Assembly (NCBI GenBank): GCA_043513815.1
Contig: CP121313.1
Location: forward strand, 3,720,001-3,784,000
From: JANQIO01 sp043513815
GTDB taxonomy: Bacteria; Pseudomonadota; Gammaproteobacteria; Pseudomonadales; Halieaceae
DNA: 64,000 bases
Direction of reading: 5' to 3'
Position 1 is the first letter of the stretch; each line of letters opens with the position of its first letter. A model generated the notes under the pieces. That model did not search any database. It was not told where the DNA came from and was given only the letters and a program-made list of their open reading frames with translations. Both the position numbers and the translations under genes were made by a program. This document shows positions 43,171 to 51,186 of the stretch, in pieces.

Positions 43171-43194
43171 CAGACACTGGAACTTCCATGTCTG
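43171..43194. promoter_or_regulatory. 24-bp near-perfect palindrome in the tusA/bepA divergent promoter region
   Basis: CAGACA (43171-43176) and TGTCTG (43189-43194) flank TGGAA-c-TTCCA, so eleven of twelve half-site positions are symmetric around a single central base. It is placed 45 bases from the tusA-like start and 70 bases from the bepA-like start, the usual location for a dimeric regulator operator. The regulator is unknown. Confidence 0.55.
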
Positions 43195-43264
43195 TTGCGA
43201 CTCTAACTACACTTCCATAAAGTAGTTCCTCGCACCTATCAAAGAGCAAGCTCTAAGACTCCCC

Positions 43265-44707
43265 GTGATCAAACGCCTGGTACAGCTTCTGCTGGCAATC
43301 GCGCTGTTCAACGCCAGCGCCTTTGCCACAGATGACCTCAAATTGCCCAATCTTGGCGAGTCCAGCACCAGTCTGTTCTCGCCGGAGCAGGAATATCAGC
43401 TCGGCAGGGCCTGGCTGAGGGTGTTCCGCTCCCAGGCGCCGACCCTTGATGACCCCATGCTGCAGGATTACCTGGAAGACCTGATCTACCGGCTGGTCAC
43501 CCACAGCCAGCTGCAGGACCGCCGCATTGAGGTAGTGATTGTGGACAACCCGGTAATTAACGCATTTGCGGTGCCCGGCGGCGTAATCGGGGTGCATACC
43601 GGGCTGCTGCTGTACGCCCAGAGCGAGGACGAGCTGGCCACTGTGCTGGCACACGAAATTGCCCACTTGAGCCAGCGCCACTTTTCCCGTCGCATAGAAC
43701 AGCAGCAGGCTACCCAACCGCTGACCCTGGCCGGCCTGTTGGCGGGCGCCGTGCTGATTGCCACAACCGGCGGCGCGGCGGGTATGGCGGCTCTGTCGGC
43801 CACTCAGGCGGCGGCGCTGGATGCCCAGTTGCGTCACAGTCGCGCTGCCGAACAGGAAGCCGACCGCATTGGCATGCAGACCATGGTGGAAGCCGACATG
43901 GATCCTCACGCCGCGCCGGCGATGTTCGAGCGCATGTTGCAAAACACCCGCTACTCCAGCGCTAACCGGATCCCCGAGTTCATGCGCACTCACCCGCTAT
44001 CGGAAAGCCGGATTTCCGATTCTCGCAACCGCGCGCGCCAATATCCCAAGACCCAGCGCCAGCCGACCCTGTCCTATCAGCTGATGCGCGCCCGCATGCG
44101 TGTTCACCATGCCGACACCCCACAGCGTGCAGCGGAGACTTTCCGCACCAGCCTGGAAGGCACACCGATCTCTCGCGAGGCCACTCGCTACGGCCTGGCA
44201 CTGGCACTGATTGAAAGTGGACAGCCGGCAGAAGCGCAGGCGGAACTGGACAAGCTGCTGGCCAAGGATCCGACACGCATCGAGTACATTGTGGCCCAGG
44301 CCGACCTGGATATGAGCATTAATGAGGCCCAGTCGGCGGTGCGCATGCTGCAACGAGAATTGCGGCTATTCCCAAACAACCATGCGCTGACCATGGCCTA
44401 TGCCCGGGCCCTGCTGATGAACGAGCAGGCCTACATCGCCGAGGAAGTGCTGATAGAGCAGAGCCATATTCGCCCGGAGGATCCGGGGCTGTGGTACCTG
44501 CTGGCCGAAATACAGGGCCTGTCAGGGAATATCGTGGGCCTGCACCAGTCCCGGGCCGAGTACTTCATTCTCAATGGCGTGCTCGACCAGGCCGAGCGCC
44601 AGCTGAACTACGCCATGCCACTGGCGAGGAACGACTACCACACCTCGGCCCAGATCAGCCAAAGACTGCGGGATATATCGGAACTGCGTGAACGGATGGA
44701 GTTCTAG
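43265..44707 (+). CDS. bepA: BepA-like periplasmic M48 metalloprotease/chaperone
   Basis: The 480-residue product has a Sec signal (LLLAIALFNASAFA), the M48 zinc motif HEIAHLSQRH (HExxH), the third ligand Glu in AAEQEADRIGMQ, and a C-terminal TPR region (residues ~300-475). This matches BepA/YfgC, which assists or degrades outer-membrane proteins such as LptD at the BAM complex. The start is GTG at 43265. Its stop codon shares the four bases CTAG (44704-44707) with the stop of convergent nadA. Confidence 0.9.
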   Translation: MIKRLVQLLLAIALFNASAFATDDLKLPNLGESSTSLFSPEQEYQLGRAWLRVFRSQAPTLDDPMLQDYLEDLIYRLVTHSQLQDRRIEVVIVDNPVINAFAVPGGVIGVHTGLLLYAQSEDELATVLAHEIAHLSQRHFSRRIEQQQATQPLTLAGLLAGAVLIATTGGAAGMAALSATQAAALDAQLRHSRAAEQEADRIGMQTMVEADMDPHAAPAMFERMLQNTRYSSANRIPEFMRTHPLSESRISDSRNRARQYPKTQRQPTLSYQLMRARMRVHHADTPQRAAETFRTSLEGTPISREATRYGLALALIESGQPAEAQAELDKLLAKDPTRIEYIVAQADLDMSINEAQSAVRMLQRELRLFPNNHALTMAYARALLMNEQAYIAEEVLIEQSHIRPEDPGLWYLLAEIQGLSGNIVGLHQSRAEYFILNGVLDQAERQLNYAMPLARNDYHTSAQISQRLRDISELRERMEF

Positions 44708-45774
44708 GACGCCAGCACGCCGCTTTTCAACTGGCGGGCAAAGTCCAGCATGCGCTGCAGCGGCACCATGGCCCGCTCACCCACTGCGGGGTCGACGAAA
44801 ATCTCGTTATCTGAACGGTCGAACACGCCGGCCAGTGTCTCCAGCTCATTCATGGCCATCCATGGGCAATTGGCGCAACTGAGACAGGTGGCACCCTTGC
44901 CCGCCGTGGGCGCAATGATCAGCTCCTTGTCCGGCACCGCCTGCTGCATCTTGTAGAAGATTCCCTGGTCAGTGGCGACGATGAACTGCTGCTGCGCCAT
45001 CTCCTGGGCGGCCTTGATGATCTGGGTGGTAGAGCCGACCCGGTCAGCCAGTTCGATGACGCTGGCCGGTGACTCCGGGTGCACCAGTACGGCCGCTTCC
45101 GGGTACACCTGTTTAAGATCCTGGATACCGCGGGCCTTGAATTCCTCATGCACGATACAGGCGCCATCCCACATGAGGATGTCCGCACCGGTCTGGCGCT
45201 GTACGTAATCGCCCAGGTGGCGGTCTGGTGCCCAGATGATTTTCTCGCCCTGGTCGTTGAGGTGCTCAGCCACGTCCAGCGCGATGCTGGAGGTTACCAC
45301 CCAGTCGGCGCGTGCCTTCACCGCCGCCGAGGTATTGGCGTAAACCACGACCTTACGGTCTGGATGGGCGTCGCAGAAGGGGCCGAATTCTTCGATCGGG
45401 CAACCGATGTCCAGTGAACAGGTGGCTTCCAGCGTAGGCATCAACACCCGCTTGTCGGGCGTGAGGATCTTGGCGGTCTCGCCCATGAAGCGAACGCCGG
45501 CGACAATCAGGGTAGAGGCGTCGTGATCGTGTCCAAAGCGGGCCATTTCCAGCGAGTCACTGACACAGCCACCGGTCTCCTCGGCCAGGGCCTGGATTTC
45601 CGGCGCCGTGTAGTAGTGCGCTACCAGCACGGCGTCTTCGTCGATCAGCCGCTGCTTGATCTGCGCCTTCAGTGCAGTGGCACGTTCCTCGGAGAGGCTG
45701 TGCTTTTCAGCGTGGTCGAGATGGTACTCGACCTGCTGGCGAATAGTTTCGAGTCTATCGCTGGCGATACTCAT
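44704..45774 (-). CDS. nadA: Quinolinate synthase A
   Basis: The 356-residue enzyme condenses iminoaspartate with dihydroxyacetone phosphate to quinolinate in NAD synthesis. Three [4Fe-4S] cysteines are in motifs typical of NadA: the region LEATCSLDIGCPIEEF, DGACIVHEEF and CLSCANCPWMAMNEL. VAHYYTAPEIQALAEETGGCVSDSLEMA is the conserved N-terminal signature. Length is normal (347 in E. coli). The gene is convergent to bepA and overlaps it only at the shared stop tetramer. Confidence 0.95.
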   Translation of the reverse strand: MSIASDRLETIRQQVEYHLDHAEKHSLSEERATALKAQIKQRLIDEDAVLVAHYYTAPEIQALAEETGGCVSDSLEMARFGHDHDASTLIVAGVRFMGETAKILTPDKRVLMPTLEATCSLDIGCPIEEFGPFCDAHPDRKVVVYANTSAAVKARADWVVTSSIALDVAEHLNDQGEKIIWAPDRHLGDYVQRQTGADILMWDGACIVHEEFKARGIQDLKQVYPEAAVLVHPESPASVIELADRVGSTTQIIKAAQEMAQQQFIVATDQGIFYKMQQAVPDKELIIAPTAGKGATCLSCANCPWMAMNELETLAGVFDRSDNEIFVDPAVGERAMVPLQRMLDFARQLKSGVLAS

Positions 45775-46251
45775 GAATCTGATACAAAAACTGTGGGGCC
45801 GCGAAGTCTAGCACACTAGTAGACGCCGCAGTCTCCCGCCAGCCGGGCAATTCAGGAGCCTTCGGGTAAGCCAGCTAGAGAATGTCGCGCGCTGCACTCA
45901 AAGCCGACTTCATTCGAGTTTCCTGGCTCGCGACCACCAAATCAATCCAGTTTTCGGGAGCACCTTCAAAATTCCCGAAAATTATCTAGAATTTTACTGA
46001 ATAGACGAGTATAACTGCCTGTAATTCATAGAATAAACGCAGCCGTAAGAGCCGCGTTGCCGCTAGTAAATTGGGGGTTGTGCCCCCTCGCTAGACGGCA
46101 AAAAGCGCGAACATACGCGTAGGTATACAACGAAGTTTTAGATATAAGCCTGTAGAAAACAGGTCGAAAAAGAGTTGTTCAGTATTCCGCTGTAGGGGGT
46201 GGAACACTGAGACAGAAAAAGACTCGAAACCCAAGACCATTAGGGGTAAGC
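45775..46251 (+). other. 477-bp divergent intergenic region with a long structured leader
   Basis: No gene is visible between nadA and the first cyclic-di-GMP gene. The left third should contain the nadA promoter; the right ~215 bases hold a chain of five hairpins (46036-46210, separate entry) and an AGGGG ribosome site six bases before the GTG at 46252. Possible plus-strand -10 boxes (TAGAAT near 45989, TATAAC near 46010) lie just upstream of the hairpins, but no clear -35 pairs with them. Confidence 0.5.
46036..46210 (+). ncRNA. Candidate structured 5' leader RNA (five consecutive hairpins)
   Basis: Five stems follow one another: HP1 46036-46043/46051-46058 (AACGCAGC with GCCGCGTT, one A-C mismatch); HP2 46059-46066/46091-46099 (GCCGCTAG with CTAGaCGGC), topped by GGGGG/CCCCC at 46073-46077/46083-46087; HP3 CGCG 46106-46109/46116-46119; HP4 CCTGT/ACAGG 46149-46153/46159-46163; HP5 46179-46188/46201-46210 (TCAGTATTCC with GGAACACTGA). 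HP1 and HP2 abut without a spacer. The arrangement and the position before a cyclic-di-GMP gene suggest a riboswitch-like or CsrA-type control element, but it lacks the GEMM consensus I know. Folding is by eye. Confidence 0.5.
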
Positions 46252-47958
46252 GTGAGCCTCAAGAACGTACTGATCATTTCCGAAGACAAGGGTGATTACC
46301 TGGTAATCAAGGCCGCACTGGAACGCGCTACACCGCGCCGTTTCCAGACAATCACGGCCACTGCCCTTGACCGACCCATCGACGCGCTGATCGACAGCGA
46401 GGTAGATGCCGTCATCCTGGCCCAGGCGCCAGAGACCGACTACCTGCTGCGCCTCGCGCAGAAGCAGGGGGTGTGTACACCCATCATCCTGCTGTTATCG
46501 GAAGCCAGTGAGTCCACGAGGCGACGCTACAAAGAGCTGGGGGCGCGGGATTTCCTGCAGCGCGGCAATCTGCACGACGACCTGCTGCACCGCATCCTCG
46601 ACTACAGCATCGAACTGGGCAAGGCCCACCAGCAGATCCAGTGCCTGTCTAACCACGACCCGCTCACCGGTGCGCTCAACCGCACCGGACTGCGGGCCCA
46701 CGTGGAGCGGGCGATTGATCGCTCACAGCGCTACCACTTCAAGACCGCACTGCTGAACCTGGATATCGACGACTTCACCGAGATCAACAACGAATACGGT
46801 GAAGGGGCGGCCGACCAGGCCATCAAGATCATCAACACCCGCCTGACCAATGCCCAGCGCAAGACCGACAGCGTTGCGCGGGTCGGTCCCGACCAGTTTG
46901 TGGTGTGCATGGAAGATGTGCGCGATGAATCGCGGCTGCGGGTCATTGCCGACAAGCTGATGGGCCTGGTGCGCGAGCCCATTGCCGTACACGACAGGCA
47001 GTTTTGCGTGAACGTATCCGCCGGCGGCGCCCTGTGCCCGGACCACGGCGCCAACTTTGAAGACCTCATGGAGGCCGCTCGCAGCAGCATGCTGCAGGCC
47101 AAGTCCGTCGAGGGCGACAACCGCTACTTTACCTACCGCGAACAGCTCAGCTTTGGCCTGCAGGACGACCCCAACGGGCTGGCGGCAGAACTGCGCCAGG
47201 CCATGCGCCGGGACGAGTTCGAGCTGCATTTCCAGCCCCGCATCGACCTGCGCACCGAGCAGGTGGTGGGCCTGGAGGCGCTGATTCGCTGGAATCACCC
47301 CAGACGCGGCCTGATACAGCCGGATGAATTCCTGCCCGCCTGCGAGAGCATGGGCCTGATGCGCCGACTGGGCTATCGGGTAACGGAAAAGGCCTGCAAC
47401 GCCATCAAGTGGCTGGACCAGCGCCAACTCGGGGCGATCGACATTGCAGTCAACGTGTCTTTCTCCCAGTTCCAGGACGACCAGTTCGCCGAGATCGTCA
47501 AATGCATCGTCTCGCGCTCTGGTATCGACCCACGGCGCCTGGAATTCGAACTGACCGAAAGCACAGTGCTCAAGTGCCCGGCCGAAACCCGGCTGCGCAT
47601 GAACGAGCTGAAGGCGAGTGGCCATTCCTTCTCGCTGGACGATTTTGGGACGGGCTTCTCACAGCTATCGCATATGACGGACCTACCCATCAGTGCGCTG
47701 AAAATCGATCGCTCCTTCATCCAGGAGGTCAGTGCCAACCGCCACCAGCAGGCTGTGTGCATGATGATCATCGACATGGCCAAGCGACTGGACCTGCTGG
47801 TCATCGCAGAGGGCGCGGAAGGCCGCGACCAGGTCGACTTCCTGAACTCCATCAGTTGCCAGCAGGTGCAGGGCTTCTACTACAGCCCCGCCATGCCACT
47901 CAACGAGATTCCCGGCTACGTGGAACAGCAATCCGACCGGATTGCGCAGATGCACTAG
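46252..47958 (+). CDS. Receiver-like/degenerate GGDEF/EAL protein, probable c-di-GMP phosphodiesterase
   Basis: The 568-residue cytoplasmic protein has three parts. The N-terminal receiver-like domain (~1-125) lacks the usual phosphorylated Asp: the beta3 end reads VDAVILAQ. The GGDEF domain (~140-295) has RVGPDQF in place of (R)GG(D/E)EF, so it should not make c-di-GMP. The EAL domain (~310-560) keeps EALIRW, FELTES, DDFGTGFS and KIDRSF, but has IAEGAEGRDQ instead of AEGVET. It is therefore likely a phosphodiesterase in which GGDEF acts as a GTP sensor or is inert. The start is a GTG with AGGGG upstream. Confidence 0.87.
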   Translation: MSLKNVLIISEDKGDYLVIKAALERATPRRFQTITATALDRPIDALIDSEVDAVILAQAPETDYLLRLAQKQGVCTPIILLLSEASESTRRRYKELGARDFLQRGNLHDDLLHRILDYSIELGKAHQQIQCLSNHDPLTGALNRTGLRAHVERAIDRSQRYHFKTALLNLDIDDFTEINNEYGEGAADQAIKIINTRLTNAQRKTDSVARVGPDQFVVCMEDVRDESRLRVIADKLMGLVREPIAVHDRQFCVNVSAGGALCPDHGANFEDLMEAARSSMLQAKSVEGDNRYFTYREQLSFGLQDDPNGLAAELRQAMRRDEFELHFQPRIDLRTEQVVGLEALIRWNHPRRGLIQPDEFLPACESMGLMRRLGYRVTEKACNAIKWLDQRQLGAIDIAVNVSFSQFQDDQFAEIVKCIVSRSGIDPRRLEFELTESTVLKCPAETRLRMNELKASGHSFSLDDFGTGFSQLSHMTDLPISALKIDRSFIQEVSANRHQQAVCMMIIDMAKRLDLLVIAEGAEGRDQVDFLNSISCQQVQGFYYSPAMPLNEIPGYVEQQSDRIAQMH

Positions 47959-48013
47959 CCGCATATTGCACCCGTTGCCTGATAGCTCGCGCAGGCCTAG
48001 ATATGCGGGCTAG
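47955..48013. terminator. Bidirectional terminator-like inverted repeat between convergent c-di-GMP genes
   Basis: CTAGCCGCATAT (47955-47966) and ATATGCGGGCTAG (48001-48013) pair over 12 bases with one bulged C; an inner GCCT/AGGC stem adds to it. Each arm contains the stop codon of one of the two converging genes. No T run follows, so termination strength is uncertain, but the symmetric position is suggestive. Confidence 0.55.
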
Positions 48014-49245
48014 TAACAGAGCTTGTTGCGACCTGCCTGCTTGGCGCGGTAGAGCTGCTTGTCCGCAGCCTTGATCACTTCCTCTGGCGTGAACAACTCC
48101 TCGCTGCGCTCTGCCAGGCCAAGACTGATAGTGACCGCCACCGAGCCACGCTTGATCCTGGTGGCCATGTTGCCGCGCTTGCGCTCCCCGTCCTTGCTCT
48201 TGACCGGGCGTTTACCCTTGTCGCGCAGGGTCATGCGGTAGTCCGCCACTGACTCACGGATCGCCTCCAGCGCATCCACACACTGCTCGGCGTTCTTGCG
48301 CGGAAAGACCACACAGAACTCCTCGCCGCCGTAGCGAAAAGCCGTACCGCCCGCCCCCACCCTGCCAATACGCGTGGCCACCATCTTCAGCACCTCGTCG
48401 CCGACATCGTGGCCATGGGTGTCATTGAATTTCTTGAAGTGGTCCACGTCGAGCATGGCCAGGCTGAAGCGCGGACCCAGGCCCTTGAGTTTTTCATTGA
48501 GGGCCCGCCGCCCCAGCAGCCCGGTGAGCTCGTCCCGATACGCCATGGCGTAGGAACTGCGCAGTATGCAGGAGAGCTGAACCAGCCCCGCGGCACTGAT
48601 CATCGCCAGGGAAATATGGGCCAGGTGCAGCCCACCGAGCACCGCAGCGCCGGCGCCCAGGGTGCCGAGAATAGCCACTTCGGTTTCGTCATCACGCCAT
48701 AGCAACAGCAGCACGCCCACCAGGAACGTAACCCCGAACAGCGCCACCATCAGCTTCGGCAGCACAAAATGCGCAGTGGGCCAGATAACCAGCCAATCGG
48801 AGTCAGGCGGCAGCAGGGTGGTCACCAGATTGACCAGGCGCGGTGCCGCCAGCGCCAGCACCCCCAGGGCCACGGTATAGACAAAACCCCAGCGATTGAC
48901 GATGCCGCGCTCTGGCAGCAGCAACAACAGCAGCATGGTCAACGGCCACACAAGCGCTACGGACAAATACACTTCCAGCGCGACGGGGTCGACGAGGGAG
49001 ACCTGCAGCTGGTCGCGAATAACCCAGAAGCAGCCGGCGGTGAATATGGCCAGCAGCATGAAACGGCTGCGATTGAACTGGTAGGCCAGCACCACCCCCA
49101 CCGCCGCCAGCAGGTACGGTGTATATCCCAGCAGTACGAGCTGGTCTTCATTGAAGTGGTCGAGCAGTCCACGGCCGTACCCTACCAGCCCCATGAACAG
49201 GGCCGGCAGGATAAGTCGCAGTAGTGCTCGAGGCTGCGGTCCCAT
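48010..49245 (-). CDS. Membrane diguanylate cyclase
   Basis: The product has 411 residues from the ATG at 49245; a GTG at 49260 is in frame, but the AGGGGAAAG right after it is the ribosome site of the ATG. About seven membrane helices form an N-terminal sensor of unknown ligand (residues ~8-225). The C-terminal GGDEF domain has DELTGLLGRRALNEKL, DVDHFKKFNDTHGHDVGDEVL and an intact active site RYGGEEF, so it should make c-di-GMP. A lysine/arginine-rich insert (RDKGKRPVKSKDGERKRGN) after the active site is unusual. It is divergent from the next gene with 92 bases between them. Confidence 0.9.
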   Translation of the reverse strand: MGPQPRALLRLILPALFMGLVGYGRGLLDHFNEDQLVLLGYTPYLLAAVGVVLAYQFNRSRFMLLAIFTAGCFWVIRDQLQVSLVDPVALEVYLSVALVWPLTMLLLLLLPERGIVNRWGFVYTVALGVLALAAPRLVNLVTTLLPPDSDWLVIWPTAHFVLPKLMVALFGVTFLVGVLLLLWRDDETEVAILGTLGAGAAVLGGLHLAHISLAMISAAGLVQLSCILRSSYAMAYRDELTGLLGRRALNEKLKGLGPRFSLAMLDVDHFKKFNDTHGHDVGDEVLKMVATRIGRVGAGGTAFRYGGEEFCVVFPRKNAEQCVDALEAIRESVADYRMTLRDKGKRPVKSKDGERKRGNMATRIKRGSVAVTISLGLAERSEELFTPEEVIKAADKQLYRAKQAGRNKLCY

Positions 49246-49337
49246 GGTCTTTCCCCTCACCCCCGGCTTATTGCTTTTTGTCTAACGAACCGGGTGGTGG
49301 TAGATTTAAAGCGTATAACAATTCCAAAGAGCGTGTA

Positions 49338-51137
49338 ATGTCCGGGGATGTCGAAATGAGACACAAGCCCACCGTGCTTGTGTGCGACGACGATTCCAGC
49401 GTGCGCATGCTGAGCCGCCGGTGTCTTGAGGCGGATGGCATGAACGTAATCGAAGCCGCCTCTGGCCCGGAAGCTATTGAAGCGTTTCTGGAGGGCCGGC
49501 CCGATCTCGTGTTTCTGGACGTTGAGATGCCAGGCATGGATGGCCTGGAAGTCTGTCGGCGCCTGCGCGAATTCCCCCAGGGCGAATCAATCCCCATCAT
49601 GATCGTCACCGGCTCTGATGACCGGACCTCCATTGATGACGGCTTCCAGGCCGGCGCCACCCAGTACAAGACCAAACCGGTCAACTGGTCGCTACTTAGC
49701 CGCGACGTGCAGTACATGCTGCGCGCCAGCGACGCCTTCAATGCGCTCAAGCGCCAGGAAGACCGGCTGCGCTACCTGGCCTACTTCGACCCGCTTACCA
49801 ATCTGCCGAACCGCCGCAGCTTTACCGAGCAGCTCAACCGCATTCTAAAGCAGGCCCGGCGCCGTGACAGCAATGCCGCCCTGCTCTTTATCGACCTCGA
49901 CAACTTCAAGCGCATCAACGACAGCATCGGCCACGGCCGCGGCGACAAGCTGCTGGTGGAGATTGCCCGCCGCCTGACCCTGGAGCTGAGGCAGGAAGAC
50001 GCTATCAGCTATATGACAGACCGGGAGGGAGCCGAACACGATGGCTCTACCGAGATTGCCCGGCTGGGCGGTGACGAGTTTACGGTGGTGCTGTCCGATA
50101 TTGACAACATTTCCGATGTTGAAGCGGTCGCCCGGCGCGTGCTGCAGCGCCTGTCTGAACCGATCCCGCTGCAGAGCCACAAGCCTGTGGTGACACCCAG
50201 CATAGGCATAGCGATTTTCCCTGTGGACGGCGCCGACCCCGACACGCTGGTGCGCAATGCCGATACCGCCATGTACGCCGCAAAGGCCCAGGGCCGCGCC
50301 TGCTACCGTTTCTACAATGAGAAGATGAACGCGCTGGCGGTGGAACACCTGAAGCTTGAGGAGGACCTGCGCGAGACCATACAGCGCGGCGCGCTGGAGC
50401 TGTACTACCAGCCCCAGATCGATACCCGTACGGGGCGCATCGCCAGTATGGAAGCGCTTATCCGCTGGCCCCACGGTAAACGCCTGATCATGCCCGGCGA
50501 ATTCATTCCGGTTGCCGAGCGTACCGGACTGATTGCCGATCTTGGGCTGTGGATCATGCGCGAAGCAGCACGCCAGTGCGCACTGTGGGAGGAATCCGGG
50601 CTGGAGGGTTTCCGGATTTGCGTGAATGTCTCTCCACTGCAGTTCAACCAGCCGAATTTTGTCGACGCCACCCAGCAGTTCCTGAGCATGTCCGGCATGA
50701 ACCCCGAGCGCCTCGAGTTCGAATTGACCGAGTCGGCCATCATGACCGACGCAGAGACCAACATCGAGCGCCTGCGGGCGCTCAAGAAGCTGGGCATTGC
50801 CCTGGCCGTAGACGACTTCGGCACCGGCTATTCGTCGCTTAACTACCTCAAGCAGTTCCCCATCGACACGCTGAAGATCGACCAGAGTTTTGTGGCCGAC
50901 CTGTCCAAACCCGACGGTGAGGCCATCGTGGACGCGATCCTGGCGCTGGCACGCACCCTGGGCCTGAAGGTGATTGCCGAAGGCGTGGAAACCGAGGAAC
51001 AGGCCGCCTACCTGAAGGCCCGTGAGTGCGACCTGCTGCAAGGCTTCTACTACAGCGTTCCGGTGCCTGCGAAAGAGATCCCCGCGCTTATGGCGGTGGA
51101 CTACAGCAACTACCGCAAGGATGCGGCTACGGGCTGA
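49338..51137 (+). CDS. Response regulator with GGDEF and EAL domains
   Basis: The product has 599 residues from the ATG at 49338 (an ATG at 49356 is the alternative). The receiver domain has the acidic pair (VCDDDSS), the phosphorylated Asp in VFLDVEMPGMDG and Lys in KTKPVN. GGDEF is intact (RLGGDEFTV), as is EAL (MEALIRW, FELTES, DDFGTGYSSL, KIDQSFV, IAEGVETEEQ). Both activities are possible, with phosphorylation choosing between them. The partner kinase is not adjacent in the same operon, but two orphan-looking sensor kinases follow downstream. Confidence 0.92.
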   Translation: MSGDVEMRHKPTVLVCDDDSSVRMLSRRCLEADGMNVIEAASGPEAIEAFLEGRPDLVFLDVEMPGMDGLEVCRRLREFPQGESIPIMIVTGSDDRTSIDDGFQAGATQYKTKPVNWSLLSRDVQYMLRASDAFNALKRQEDRLRYLAYFDPLTNLPNRRSFTEQLNRILKQARRRDSNAALLFIDLDNFKRINDSIGHGRGDKLLVEIARRLTLELRQEDAISYMTDREGAEHDGSTEIARLGGDEFTVVLSDIDNISDVEAVARRVLQRLSEPIPLQSHKPVVTPSIGIAIFPVDGADPDTLVRNADTAMYAAKAQGRACYRFYNEKMNALAVEHLKLEEDLRETIQRGALELYYQPQIDTRTGRIASMEALIRWPHGKRLIMPGEFIPVAERTGLIADLGLWIMREAARQCALWEESGLEGFRICVNVSPLQFNQPNFVDATQQFLSMSGMNPERLEFELTESAIMTDAETNIERLRALKKLGIALAVDDFGTGYSSLNYLKQFPIDTLKIDQSFVADLSKPDGEAIVDAILALARTLGLKVIAEGVETEEQAAYLKARECDLLQGFYYSVPVPAKEIPALMAVDYSNYRKDAATG

Positions 51138-51186
51138 TTACTCGCACCTCACCGGCCGCACCTCGCCGGCCGCAGGCGGGACACCC

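Noticed and set aside
46021..46251. GEMM-type c-di-GMP riboswitch upstream of the GGDEF/EAL gene
   Set aside because: The conserved GEMM core and tetraloop-receptor features were not found; the hairpin chain is reported instead as an unassigned leader.
51150..51175. GC-rich hairpin (CCGGC/GCCGG) between two convergent genes as a terminator
   Set aside because: The stem is only five bases with no T run on either strand.
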